NCBI GenBank assembly: GCA_910587715.1
Contig: CAJUMV010000035.1
Location: 1 to 45,117 of the forward strand
DNA length: 45,117 bases
Reading direction: 5' to 3'
DNA from: an uncultured Lachnospiraceae bacterium
GTDB lineage: Bacteria; Bacillota; Clostridia; Lachnospirales; Lachnospiraceae
The position numbers and the translations under genes were made by a program. Positions 25,388-33,573 of the stretch are shown here, piece after piece. Position 1 is the first letter of the stretch. Each line of letters opens with the position of its first letter. The notes beneath the pieces were generated by a model. That model saw only the letters and a list, made by a program, of their open reading frames with translations. It searched no databases and was not told the origin of the DNA.

Positions 25388-25747
25388 ATGAACAGGGGCT
25401 TAGGCATGATGACGGCGTTTTTGGTTCTGGCTGCCGCTTTCTGTGTGGGCGGGACGGTGATGAGCAAGGAGCGGAATGACTACGCACAGGAAAATGAAAG
25501 ATATGCGCTGCTCGAGGATGACTTTGCGGAGCGGACGAAAGAGATTCTGGAGCAGCGCGGGTATCGAAACAGCGGCGTAACAATCACTTGGACGAGAGAA
25601 ACAGGAGGCGTGAGAAGCTACCGGGTGGAGATTCACCACCGGGGAATCGGGAGTCTTGGCGAGGATGAGAAGGAGAGCTTGACGAAGGCGCTGTATTGTG
25701 AGGCGTTTTGCGGTGAGGTAGAGGCGCTTTCCATTATTTACACTTGA
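25388..25747 (+). CDS. Signal-anchored small hypothetical protein
   Basis: A 119-residue protein with one N-terminal hydrophobic segment (about 5-25, GMMTAFLVLAAAFCVGGTVM) and a small soluble outside domain (FAERTKEILEQRGYRNSGVTITWTRETGGVRSYRVEIHHRG). AAGGGGGT lies before the ATG. The outer domain, with a short helix followed by an alternating beta pattern, is reminiscent of small sporulation or envelope proteins, but I cannot assign it. Its 3' end overlaps the -35 box of the SOS-type promoter at 25744. Confidence 0.6.
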   Translation: MNRGLGMMTAFLVLAAAFCVGGTVMSKERNDYAQENERYALLEDDFAERTKEILEQRGYRNSGVTITWTRETGGVRSYRVEIHHRGIGSLGEDEKESLTKALYCEAFCGEVEALSIIYT

Positions 25748-25793
25748 CAACTAAGAACAAATGTTCTAAAATTAAAAAATAGAACATTTGTTC
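25744..25793 (+). promoter_or_regulatory. Sigma-A promoter with two LexA-type (SOS) boxes
   Basis: TTGACA (25744-25749), 17 bases, TAAAAT (25767-25772). GAACAAATGTTC (25755-25766) fills the spacer and GAACATTTGTTC (25782-25793) lies around and after the expected start site; both fit the Gram-positive LexA consensus GAAC-N4-GTTC, with centres 27 bases apart. LexA bound at either would block RNA polymerase. It reads toward the DUF1653-nucleotidase-mutY genes. Confidence 0.7.
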
Positions 25794-25816
25794 TCGAAAG
25801 TAAAAATCATTCGTGT

Positions 25817-25953
25817 AAGAATTGCGAAGCGATTTTTTGTCGTAGACCGTTAGGTCTGCGCCGTGGCGAAAAGAAAAATGCCATAGCAAGAATTATTCCG
25901 GAAAGAATTGCGAAGCAATTCTTTGGGCGCAGACTGCTGAGTCTGCGCCGTGG
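25817..25953. repeat. Two tandem copies of a 50-base hairpin repeat
   Basis: Unit 1 (25817-25866) and unit 2 (25903-25953) share AAGAATTGCGAAGC, then a short palindromic centre (AGACCGTTAGGTCT or AGACTGCTGAGTCT), then GCGCCGTGG. They are 86 bases apart start to start. The centre differs but stays self-complementary in both. They lie between the SOS-type promoter and the DUF1653 gene, so they would be in its leader. Confidence 0.7.
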
Positions 25954-25954
25954 A

Positions 25955-25983
25955 TAGACATTTAGGATTTTTGGGATTATACT
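25955..25983 (+). promoter_or_regulatory. Second promoter in front of the DUF1653 gene
   Basis: TAGACA (25955-25960), 17 bases, TATACT (25978-25983), immediately after the hairpin repeats and 33 bases before the start codon. It would give basal transcription independent of the SOS-type promoter. Confidence 0.5.
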
Positions 25984-26015
25984 AATAGAGAAAATTTACA
26001 AAAAAGGAGATTCCT

Positions 26016-26618
26016 ATGAGACATAATCCCAGACCACAGGAAATGTACAGGCATTTTAAGGGCAATTTATACCAGATTCGCTGCCTTGCGAAGCATAGTG
26101 AGACGAGGGAGCTGATGGTGGTTTATCAGGCGATGTACGGTACTTTTGAGATATTTGTACGACCGCTTTCCATGTTTATGGAGGAGGTAGATCGTGAGAA
26201 ATATCCCGGGGCAAAGCAGAAATACCGCTTTGAGCTTCTGCAGGATATGGAGGACGAGGAGCCTGCTGTTTCGCCGGAGTATGCCGGGAGGGAAGAGCCT
26301 GCCGTTTTGCAGGCAGAACCGGCGGAGGATAAGCAGAAGGAGCCTGTCGTGTCTGAAACGATTCCGGCTGGGACGGCGCCGGAGGAAGAACAATTAAATA
26401 TCGATCCTCTGGTGTTGGCGTTTCTTGACGCGGATTCCTATCAGCAGAAGCTTCTGATTCTCGATTCTCTCCATAACCGGATTACGGATGATATGATCAA
26501 TACCATGGCGGTATCATCGGATTTGGAGATTAAAGAGGGAGATGTGGAGGACAGATATATGGAGCTTAGGAATTGTCTGCGCACCTTTGAGAAATTTGAG
26601 TGCAACAGGCTGAGATAA
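26016..26618 (+). CDS. DUF1653 domain protein
   Basis: A 200-residue protein. The first 75 residues match the DUF1653 domain (YRHFKGNLYQIRCLAKHSETRELMVVYQAMYGTFEIFVRPLSMFMEEVD, then KQKYRFELL), a small beta-barrel of unknown function. A Glu/Pro-rich linker follows and then a helical C-terminal domain (about 130-195: DPLVLAFLDADSYQQKLLILDSLHNRITDDMINTMAVSSD). Stand-alone DUF1653 proteins are about 70 residues, so this is an extended form common in clostridia. AAAAGGAGA precedes the ATG. It leads the operon with the 5'-nucleotidase and mutY. Confidence 0.83.
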   Translation: MRHNPRPQEMYRHFKGNLYQIRCLAKHSETRELMVVYQAMYGTFEIFVRPLSMFMEEVDREKYPGAKQKYRFELLQDMEDEEPAVSPEYAGREEPAVLQAEPAEDKQKEPVVSETIPAGTAPEEEQLNIDPLVLAFLDADSYQQKLLILDSLHNRITDDMINTMAVSSDLEIKEGDVEDRYMELRNCLRTFEKFECNRLR

Positions 26619-26676
26619 GCGGTTATTACTACGCAAAAATGCGCCCCGCCGGAGAGATTACGGATGGGGGTGCTTT

Positions 26677-27618
26677 ATGGCTTACGAATTGGAAAACAAG
26701 CTCGTGGTGGGCGTTTCGTCCCGAACGTTATTTGATTTGACGTTTGAAAATAAAATATTGGAAGAAGAGGGCATGGAAGCGTACAGCCGCTATCAGGTGG
26801 AGCATGAGGATGAGCTGCTTAAGCCCGGTCCCGGTTTTCCGCTGGTGCGGGCGCTTTTGAATCTGAATGAGCTGCCGGGTATGGAAGGGCGCGTGGAAGT
26901 GATTATCATGTCCAGAAACAGCCCGGATTCTTCCCTGCGGGTCTTTAAGGCGATTGCACATTACGGGCTGCGCATCACCCGTGCCGTATTGGCGGGCGGC
27001 GCTTCGCTCGCTCCGTATCTGACGGCGTTTAAGACAGACCTTTTCCTGTCGGCATGTGAGGAGGATGTACAGCGCGCCATCGACTCAAACATTGCGGCAG
27101 GCATTATTTGTACGGAAGGCATTTCGACTTACGACTGCGAGCATAGGATTCGGCAGATTCGGGTGGCATTTGACGGCGACGCGGTGCTTTTTTCGGATGA
27201 ATCCGAGAGAATTTATCAAGAGCAGGGGCTGGAAGCCTTTGAGGAAAACGAGAGACGAAATGCGGATAATCCCTTGCAGGCGGGACCTTTTGCGAAGTTT
27301 TTAAGGACGTTGTCTGAGTTACAGAAAAATTATCCGGAGGAGGAAAGCCCCATCAGAACCGCGCTTGTCACCACGAGATGCGCGCCGGCACACGAGCGTG
27401 TTATCCGCACGCTGCGGGCGTGGGATGTGCGGATTGACGAGGTGTTCTTCCTGGGCGGAATCCGCAAGAAGGATGTGCTGCATGCTTTCGGCGCGCATAT
27501 ATTTTTTGATGACCAGTCTGCCCACACGCTTCCGGCATCCAAGGTGGTGCCAGCGGCGCGGGTACCTTACAAAAACAGGGAGACTGTCGCTGAGATAGAA
27601 GAGAAGGACAGCAGTTAA
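26677..27618 (+). CDS. Cytosolic 5'-nucleotidase (NT5C1 family)
   Basis: A 313-residue enzyme of the family that includes eukaryotic cytosolic 5'-nucleotidase I and hydrolyses nucleoside monophosphates. Typical stretches are VGVSSRTLFDLTFENKILEEEG, VEVIIMSRNSPDSSLRVFKAIAHYGL, TRAVLAGGASLAPYLTAFKTDLFLSACEEDVQRAI, VAFDGDAVLFSDESERIY and VFFLGGIRKKDVLHAFGAHIFFDDQ, the last two carrying the HAD-like catalytic and metal-binding acids. It lies 58 bases after the DUF1653 gene and 14 bases before mutY, so it may help remove nucleotides released or damaged during repair; that link is inference. Confidence 0.85.
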   Translation: MAYELENKLVVGVSSRTLFDLTFENKILEEEGMEAYSRYQVEHEDELLKPGPGFPLVRALLNLNELPGMEGRVEVIIMSRNSPDSSLRVFKAIAHYGLRITRAVLAGGASLAPYLTAFKTDLFLSACEEDVQRAIDSNIAAGIICTEGISTYDCEHRIRQIRVAFDGDAVLFSDESERIYQEQGLEAFEENERRNADNPLQAGPFAKFLRTLSELQKNYPEEESPIRTALVTTRCAPAHERVIRTLRAWDVRIDEVFFLGGIRKKDVLHAFGAHIFFDDQSAHTLPASKVVPAARVPYKNRETVAEIEEKDSS

Positions 27619-27632
27619 AGGAAAAGCAGGAT

Positions 27633-28805
27633 ATGAAGTACACAGAGATTGTTTCCGCGGAAATGACAGAGAGTCCCAAACGCTACGTTCATCCAGACAT
27701 TCTGGACAGAATCGCCGAGCCGCTGCTTGCATGGTATGACGCGGGCAGGCGCATCCTGCCGTGGCGGGAGGAGCCGACGCCCTATCATGTGTGGCTCTCG
27801 GAGATTATGCTGCAGCAGACGAGGGTGGAAGCTGTAAAACCCTATTACGAGCGCTTTTTGCGGGCGCTGCCGGATATCCGGAGTCTGGCGGCGGTGGAGG
27901 AGGAGAAGCTGCTCAAGCTGTGGGAAGGGCTTGGATATTACAACCGGGCACGAAACCTGAAAAGGGCGGCGGCGCTTCTCGTCTCGGAATACGGGGGAAA
28001 AATGCCCGATGATTATGAGAAGATACAGGCGCTTCCCGGAATCGGCAGCTATACGGCGGGAGCGATATCCTCTATCGCTTTCGGACAGGTGCGCCCTGCC
28101 GTGGACGGCAATGTGCTGCGGATTCTGTCAAGACTGCGGGCTGACGACAGGGATATCCTGAATGCGAAGGTGAAAAAATCCGTGGAGGAGGAGCTGCTTT
28201 ATGTGATGCCGACGGACCGCCCCGGCGACTTTAATCAGGCGCTCATGGAGCTTGGCGCAATGGTGTGCATACCGAATGGTGCGCCGAAGTGTGGGGAATG
28301 CCCGTGGGAAGAGCTTTGCCTTGCGAGAGCGGAGGGAAGGACGGCGGAGTTTCCGAAGAAGGCAAAAAAGAAACCGAGAAGCATAGAGGAAAAGACTATT
28401 CTGGTGATACAGGACGCAGAGCGGGTAGCGCTTCGCAAGCGGTCGGAGAAAGGGCTTTTGGCGGGTATGTATGAATTTCCGTCTTTGGAGGGACACTGTG
28501 AGGAGACGAGGATCAGCGCTTACTTGAAGGAAATGGGTCTTTCCCCTATCAGAATCCGGAAACTTCCGCCTGCAAAGCATGTGTTTACCCATAAAGAATG
28601 GCATATGATGGGGTACCTGATTCGGGTGGATGAACTTGCCGTGGAGGGAGCGGAGCAGGAGCAATCGGGTTTTGTATTCGTGGAGCCTGAGCAGACGCGG
28701 ACAGATTATCCGATACCGTCCGCTTTTGCCGCTTACGCGGAGTGGGTGGAGATGGGACGCAGAAAGAGAAGCAGTTACGGTGAGACAGCGGGTAAACCGC
28801 GATGA
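27633..28805 (+). CDS. mutY: A/G-specific adenine DNA glycosylase
   Basis: A 390-residue base-excision-repair enzyme that removes adenine mispaired with 8-oxoguanine. It has the catalytic Glu region VWLSEIMLQQTRVEAV, the helix-hairpin-helix ALPGIGSYTAGAISSIAFGQ, the catalytic Asp in PAVDGNVLRILSR, and the 4Fe-4S loop CIPNGAPKCGECPWEELC (C-X6-C-X2-C-X5-C). A C-terminal Nudix-like domain (about 250-380) reads 8-oxoG. The first 25 residues are an extension beyond the usual start (MKYTEIVSAEMTESPKRYVHPD); ATG 27633 has a weak AAAGCAGGA ribosome site. Last gene of the operon that starts with the SOS-type promoter. Confidence 0.94.
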   Translation: MKYTEIVSAEMTESPKRYVHPDILDRIAEPLLAWYDAGRRILPWREEPTPYHVWLSEIMLQQTRVEAVKPYYERFLRALPDIRSLAAVEEEKLLKLWEGLGYYNRARNLKRAAALLVSEYGGKMPDDYEKIQALPGIGSYTAGAISSIAFGQVRPAVDGNVLRILSRLRADDRDILNAKVKKSVEEELLYVMPTDRPGDFNQALMELGAMVCIPNGAPKCGECPWEELCLARAEGRTAEFPKKAKKKPRSIEEKTILVIQDAERVALRKRSEKGLLAGMYEFPSLEGHCEETRISAYLKEMGLSPIRIRKLPPAKHVFTHKEWHMMGYLIRVDELAVEGAEQEQSGFVFVEPEQTRTDYPIPSAFAAYAEWVEMGRRKRSSYGETAGKPR

Positions 28806-28927
28806 AAAATAAGGAAAATATAAGAATTTTGTAACAATATACGGGGGCTTTTATGCTAGAATAGACAAAGGTCGGTCAGGGAAACCGTCTGCAGAATCAG
28901 AATAGAGAAAGGTACGGATATTTTGGC

Positions 28928-29953
28928 ATGAAATTATTATCGGTTGCGATACCTTGTTATAATTCGGAAAATTATATGAAAAAATGTATCGAGTCGCTGC
29001 TACCCGGCGGCGAGGATGTGGAGATACTGATCGTGGACGACGGTTCCACCGACGGGACGGGAGAGATTGCAGACGCTTACGAGCGGTTATATCCCACTAT
29101 CGTCAAAGCGATCCATAAGAAAAACGGAGGGCATGGCTCTGCCGTAAACGCGGGACTTGCCTGCGCTTCCGGACTGTACTATAAAGTTGTGGACAGCGAC
29201 GACTGGGTGAAGGAGAGCGCTTATCTGAAGATTCTCGAAGTGCTGCGGGATATCGTTTCGGGAGACACCACACTGGACATGCTTATCAGCAATTTTGTCT
29301 ATGAGAAGGAAGGCGAGAAGAAGCATAAGGTGATGAAATATCACCATGCGCTTCCGCAGGACAGGATATTTAGCTGGAATGAGGTGAAGCATTTTCATAA
29401 AGGGCAGTATATTCTCATGCACTCCGTGATTTTCCGCACGAAACTCCTTCGGGAATGCGGGCTGGAGCTGCCGGAGAACACCTTTTATGTGGATAATATC
29501 TTTGTGTTTGAGCCGCTGCCGTTCGTGAAAAATATGTACTATCTTGATGTGAACTTCTATCGCTATTTTATAGGCAGGGAGGGGCAGTCGGTCAACGAGG
29601 AGGTCATGATCGGCAGAATTGACCAGCAGATTAAGGTCAATAAGATTATGATTGATTATTTCACGGAAAAGAAAGCGAAGATATACGGCAAGGGCAAGCT
29701 GAAAAGATACATGATGAATTATCTGGAAATTATTACGGTGATTTCTTCGATTATGCTGATTCGTTCCGGCACGGAGGAGAATCTGGAGAAGAAGAGAGAG
29801 CTATGGAAATATATCAGGCAAAAGGACATCGGTCTGTATATGCGGCTGCGTCATGGTGTGCTCGGCAATGCCATGAACCTTCCCGGAAAGGGCGGCAGAA
29901 AGATATCCGTGGAGGGGTACAAAATCTGCCGGCGGTTTTTCAAATTCAACTAA
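28928..29953 (+). CDS. Family 2 glycosyltransferase
   Basis: A 341-residue GT-A enzyme. The nucleotide-sugar fold is clear: LLSVAIPCYNSENYMKKCIESLL at the N-terminus, ILIVDDGSTDGTGEIADAY and the metal-binding VVDSDDWVKESAY. No transmembrane helix follows, so it is a soluble or peripheral transferase, possibly in cell-surface polysaccharide synthesis. The middle region (ILMHSVIFRTKLLRECGLELPENTFYVDNIFVFEPL) is the acceptor part found in GT2 enzymes of clostridia. A TAGAAT -10 box is visible at 28856. Sugar donor and acceptor cannot be predicted. Confidence 0.87.
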   Translation: MKLLSVAIPCYNSENYMKKCIESLLPGGEDVEILIVDDGSTDGTGEIADAYERLYPTIVKAIHKKNGGHGSAVNAGLACASGLYYKVVDSDDWVKESAYLKILEVLRDIVSGDTTLDMLISNFVYEKEGEKKHKVMKYHHALPQDRIFSWNEVKHFHKGQYILMHSVIFRTKLLRECGLELPENTFYVDNIFVFEPLPFVKNMYYLDVNFYRYFIGREGQSVNEEVMIGRIDQQIKVNKIMIDYFTEKKAKIYGKGKLKRYMMNYLEIITVISSIMLIRSGTEENLEKKRELWKYIRQKDIGLYMRLRHGVLGNAMNLPGKGGRKISVEGYKICRRFFKFN

Positions 29954-30011
29954 GCTGCTGCCTGAACCGATTTACAATGCCTGGATGAAGGAGAGTAGCG
30001 GATATTGATGT

Positions 30012-30050
30012 AAAACAGGGAGAGTCCTGTAGCGGATTCTCCCTGTTTCC
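30012..30050. terminator. Bidirectional terminator between convergent genes
   Basis: AAACAGGGAGA (30013-30023) pairs with TCTCCCTGTTT (30038-30048); U-rich sequence follows on the plus strand and TTTTACATC on the minus strand. Confidence 0.7.
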
Positions 30051-30118
30051 TTCTTTGATGGTAAGCCTTCGAAGCGGCTCATATAAGTGAATGATGTCCG
30101 CTGTCCGGCGACGGTTAA

Positions 30119-30817
30119 TTATACGAGTGTACCAGGTTTTCTCTTTCTTCTCTGACCCACACTGTGGTAGAAATTGAGAAGCACGTCGGAGCGGTATACG
30201 ATGCCGTACATGACTGCCGCCATGATAAATGCAGTGGTCACGTCGAATACGGAGTGCTGTTTGATGAACATAGTCGATAAAATAATTGATACGCATAAAA
30301 CAAACGAGCAGACCCGGATTCCTTTTTTCTTTTCCAGCCGGGCACTCTTCATAACCGCGAAATGGCAGCCGAGAGAGTTGTACACATGGATGCTGGGCCA
30401 GAGGTTCGTCGGCGTGTCCGCACGGTAAAGCGAGGATACAAGTCTCGTGCAGATGTTGTCCCTCGGCATAACGACGGGACGCAGGTCATGTCCGTTCGGA
30501 AAGAGCGTGCTGATAATCAGGAACACGGTCATTCCCGTGAACAGGAAGGTACACGCCCTGAAATAGTCGTCCTTATCCCGAAAGAAGAAGTATACGATTA
30601 CTACCGCGACATAGGCGAACCACATCAGATAGGGGATGACAAATACCTCGCAGAACGGGATGAGGTCATCCGGTCTGAAATGAATCAGTCTGTAGTGGCT
30701 GGTTACTGTTTTCTCCAGATAGGCGAACCACTGCATATATACAATCCCGTAAAGGAGGAGCGGCAGTGCATGTCTGTATTTTGTTATTAAATTGATAAGA
30801 GTTTTCTTTGTTTTCAT
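30119..30817 (-). CDS. PAP2-superfamily membrane protein
   Basis: A 232-residue protein with about six hydrophobic segments. Two motifs of the type-2 phosphatidic acid phosphatase / inositol-phosphoryl transferase family are present: PSIHVYNSLGCH (motif 2, catalytic His region) near residue 143 and KQHSVFDVTTAFIMA (motif 3) near 187. The upstream arginine motif is less clear (HDLRPVVMPRDN). Members remove phosphate from membrane lipids or undecaprenyl pyrophosphate, or transfer head groups. It is transcribed alone from the region 30818-30957 and converges with the glycosyltransferase gene. Confidence 0.8.
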   Translation of the reverse strand: MKTKKTLINLITKYRHALPLLLYGIVYMQWFAYLEKTVTSHYRLIHFRPDDLIPFCEVFVIPYLMWFAYVAVVIVYFFFRDKDDYFRACTFLFTGMTVFLIISTLFPNGHDLRPVVMPRDNICTRLVSSLYRADTPTNLWPSIHVYNSLGCHFAVMKSARLEKKKGIRVCSFVLCVSIILSTMFIKQHSVFDVTTAFIMAAVMYGIVYRSDVLLNFYHSVGQRRKRKPGTLV

Positions 30818-30957
30818 AAGTTACATCATAGCAGAACAAGTGAAAAAGTCAAAATAAGATTTCCATAAAGTTTTCTTAATTTTTACTGAAAAATTATCCA
30901 TAGTGCCAAAGATAGCTGTTCCCGTCGGGGGTTTTAGGGGCGCGTCACAAATTTTGT

Positions 30958-30986
30958 TTGCAATACATAGCATAATACCTTATAAT
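30958..30986 (+). promoter_or_regulatory. Sigma-A promoter of glyA
   Basis: TTGCAA (30958-30963), 17 bases, perfect TATAAT (30981-30986), 88 bases upstream of the glyA start. The spacer contains ATAGCATAA, also seen in front of the hydrogenase gene and in the 12837 palindrome. Confidence 0.6.
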
Positions 30987-31073
30987 ATTGTCTTGAAATT
31001 GTCTCTATTTTATTATATTTAATATAGAAAGAAATATTTGGAGAGAATAAGGGCAGAAAGGCAGGAAAGAGGA

Positions 31074-32312
31074 ATGTATTCATTGGATGAGGTGAGAAAT
31101 GTTGATCCGGAAATCGCGCAGGCGATTGTTGACGAGCAGAACAGACAGAATTCCCATATTGAGCTGATTGCTTCCGAAAACTGGGTAAGTAAAGCGGTTA
31201 TGGCGGCTATGGGCAGCCCGCTTACCAATAAGTATGCGGAAGGTTATCCCGGCAAGAGATATTACGGCGGCTGTGAGTGCGTGGACGTGGTGGAAGATTT
31301 GGCAAGAGAACGTGCGAAAGAGCTTTTCGGCTGTGAGTATGTCAACGTGCAGCCCCATTCCGGCGCACAGGCAAATATGGCGGTCTTTTTTGCGGTGATG
31401 GAGCCGGGCGATACCTTTATGGGCATGAATCTGGACCACGGCGGGCATTTGTCCCACGGTTCACCGGTCAATATGTCGGGCAAGTATTTCAAGTGTGTGC
31501 CTTACGGCGTGAATGACGACGGATTCCTCGATTACGATAATGTGAGAAAAATTGCGTGGGAGTGCAAGCCGAAGATGATTGTGGCAGGCGCGTCCGCTTA
31601 TGCCAGAACCATTGATTTCAAGAAATTCAGGGAGATTGCGGACGAGGTCGGCGCAGTGCTGATGGTAGATATCGCGCATATTGCCGGGCTTGTTGCCGCG
31701 GGACTTCATCCGAGCCCGATTCCCTATGCGCATGTAACGACGACCACCACCCACAAGACCCTGCGCGGACCCCGCGGCGGCATGATTATGTCCAGTCAGG
31801 AGGTGGCGGATCAATATAACTTCAACAAGGCGATTTTCCCCGGCATTCAGGGCGGACCGCTGATGCATGTGATCGCGGCAAAAGCTGTGTGCTTCAAGGA
31901 AGCGCTGTCCGATGACTTTAAGGTTTATATGAAGAATGTGGCGGACAATGCGCAGGCGCTCTGCAAGGCGCTGCAGGCGCGTGACATTAAGATTGTTTCC
32001 GGAGGAACGGACAATCATTTAATGCTTGTTGATTTGACGAATTACGACCTTACCGGTAAGGCGGTGGAGAAGCTGCTTGACGAAGCGCATATCACGGCGA
32101 ATAAGAATACCATTCCCAACGATCCGAAGTCTCCTTTCGTGACGAGCGGCATCCGTCTGGGCACACCCGCGGCTACTTCCCGGGGCTTAAACACGGCGGA
32201 TATGGAGCAGGTGGCAGAAGCTATCTCCATTGTGATCAAGGAAGGCGAGGCAGGCATCGGCAAGGCGCAGGCGATTATCAAGACACTGACGGATAAATAT
32301 CCATTAATCTGA
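31074..32312 (+). CDS. glyA: Serine hydroxymethyltransferase
   Basis: A 412-residue PLP enzyme interconverting serine and glycine with tetrahydrofolate, the main source of one-carbon units. Hallmarks: IELIASENWVSKAVMAAMGSPLTNKYAEGYPGKRYYGGCE, VNVQPHSGAQANMAVFFAVM, MVDIAHIAGLVAAGLHPSP, and the PLP Lys in TTTTHKTLRGPRGG. I prefer ATG 31074 (MYSLDEVRNVDPEIAQAI), the family's usual N-terminus; a TTG at 31038 would add 12 residues without homology. First gene of a glyA-hom-lysC run, with its own promoter. Confidence 0.95.
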   Translation: MYSLDEVRNVDPEIAQAIVDEQNRQNSHIELIASENWVSKAVMAAMGSPLTNKYAEGYPGKRYYGGCECVDVVEDLARERAKELFGCEYVNVQPHSGAQANMAVFFAVMEPGDTFMGMNLDHGGHLSHGSPVNMSGKYFKCVPYGVNDDGFLDYDNVRKIAWECKPKMIVAGASAYARTIDFKKFREIADEVGAVLMVDIAHIAGLVAAGLHPSPIPYAHVTTTTTHKTLRGPRGGMIMSSQEVADQYNFNKAIFPGIQGGPLMHVIAAKAVCFKEALSDDFKVYMKNVADNAQALCKALQARDIKIVSGGTDNHLMLVDLTNYDLTGKAVEKLLDEAHITANKNTIPNDPKSPFVTSGIRLGTPAATSRGLNTADMEQVAEAISIVIKEGEAGIGKAQAIIKTLTDKYPLI

Positions 32313-32353
32313 CGCGATTTTCGGTAGAATAATGTAGGTAACGGAGGATAACC

Positions 32354-33559
32354 ATGATTCAAATAGCGGTTTTGGGATACGGCACTGTGGGCAGCGGCGT
32401 CGTGGAAGTGATTGAGACAAATAAGACGGATATCAATAAGAAGGCGGCGGAGGTTCTGGCGGTTAAGTACATTTTGGATCTGCGCGACTTTCCGGGTGAC
32501 CCTTACGAGAGCAAGGTAGTGCACGATTTCAATATGATTTTGAATGATCCCGAGGTGAAGATCATCTGCGAGACCATGGGAGGAACGAAGCCGGCTTACG
32601 ATTTTACAAAGCAGGCGCTGCTTCTTGGGAAGAGCGTGTGTACTTCCAATAAGGAGCTGGTTGCGGCACACGGACCGGAGCTTATAAAAATCGCGAAGGA
32701 GAATCACTGTAATTATCTTTTTGAAGCCAGTGTGGGCGGCGGCATTCCCATTATCCGTCCGCTCAACTATTCCCTGACGGCGGAGCATATCGACAGCATC
32801 ACGGGAATTTTAAACGGAACGACGAATTACATTCTGACCAAGATGGACAGAGAGGGCGCTGACTTTGAGGACGTTCTGAAGGAAGCGCAGGAAAAGGGTT
32901 ACGCGGAGCGGAATCCCGAAGCCGACGTGGAGGGCTATGACGCCTGCCGCAAAATTGCTATCCTTTCTTCCCTGATGTCTGGCAGGAATGTGAGCTATGA
33001 GGATATTTATACAGAGGGAATCACGAAAATTTCCTCTGCCGATTTTAAGTACGCGAAGCAGATGAACAAGTCCATCAAGCTGCTGGCGTTAAGCAGGGAC
33101 ACGCAGGACGGCTTTTTTGCTATGGTTGCGCCTTTCCTGATTTCGAGGGAGCATCCGCTCTACAGTGTGAACGATGTGTTTAACGCGGTGTATGTGCACG
33201 GAAATATGCTGGGAGACTCCATGTATTACGGACGCGGGGCGGGGAAGCTGCCGACGGCGAGCGCGGTCGTTTCCGATGTGGTGGACTGTGCCAGACATCA
33301 GGGCAAGACCATCATGTGCTTCTGGGATGAGGAAAAGGTAGAGGTCGCGGATGTGGCGCGCGCGAGAAGAAAATTTTTCGTCAGGATTTCGGCGGATAAA
33401 CGGGAGGCGGCGATGGCAGCCTTTGGCGCGCTGGCAGAGGTAAACGTGGGTCTGATGAAGGAATTTGGATTTATGACGCAGGAGATGACTGAGAAGGAAT
33501 TTAATGAAAAGATAGAGAAAATCGGCGGATGCATCAACAGAATCCGCATTATGGCATAG
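32354..33559 (+). CDS. hom: Homoserine dehydrogenase
   Basis: A 401-residue enzyme reducing aspartate semialdehyde to homoserine. It has the NAD(P) fold at the N-terminus (IAVLGYGTVGSGVVEVI), the substrate and catalytic region (CTSNKELVAAHGPEL, FEASVGGGIPIIRPL, GILNGTTNYILTKM, NPEADVEGYDACRKIAIL), and a C-terminal ACT domain from about 325 (RKFFVRISADKREAAMAAFGAL), so threonine feedback is likely. The ACT domain ends CINRIRIM. GGAGG lies before the ATG. The next gene, lysC, starts 15 bases after the stop. Confidence 0.95.
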   Translation: MIQIAVLGYGTVGSGVVEVIETNKTDINKKAAEVLAVKYILDLRDFPGDPYESKVVHDFNMILNDPEVKIICETMGGTKPAYDFTKQALLLGKSVCTSNKELVAAHGPELIKIAKENHCNYLFEASVGGGIPIIRPLNYSLTAEHIDSITGILNGTTNYILTKMDREGADFEDVLKEAQEKGYAERNPEADVEGYDACRKIAILSSLMSGRNVSYEDIYTEGITKISSADFKYAKQMNKSIKLLALSRDTQDGFFAMVAPFLISREHPLYSVNDVFNAVYVHGNMLGDSMYYGRGAGKLPTASAVVSDVVDCARHQGKTIMCFWDEEKVEVADVARARRKFFVRISADKREAAMAAFGALAEVNVGLMKEFGFMTQEMTEKEFNEKIEKIGGCINRIRIMA

Positions 33560-33573
33560 CAGGGGGAAGGAAC

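Noticed and set aside
25750..25797. Terminator formed by the two AGAACA/TGTTCT repeats
   Set aside because: The two repeats can pair, but no T-run follows on the plus strand and each is itself a GAAC-N4-GTTC site within a promoter, which explains them better.
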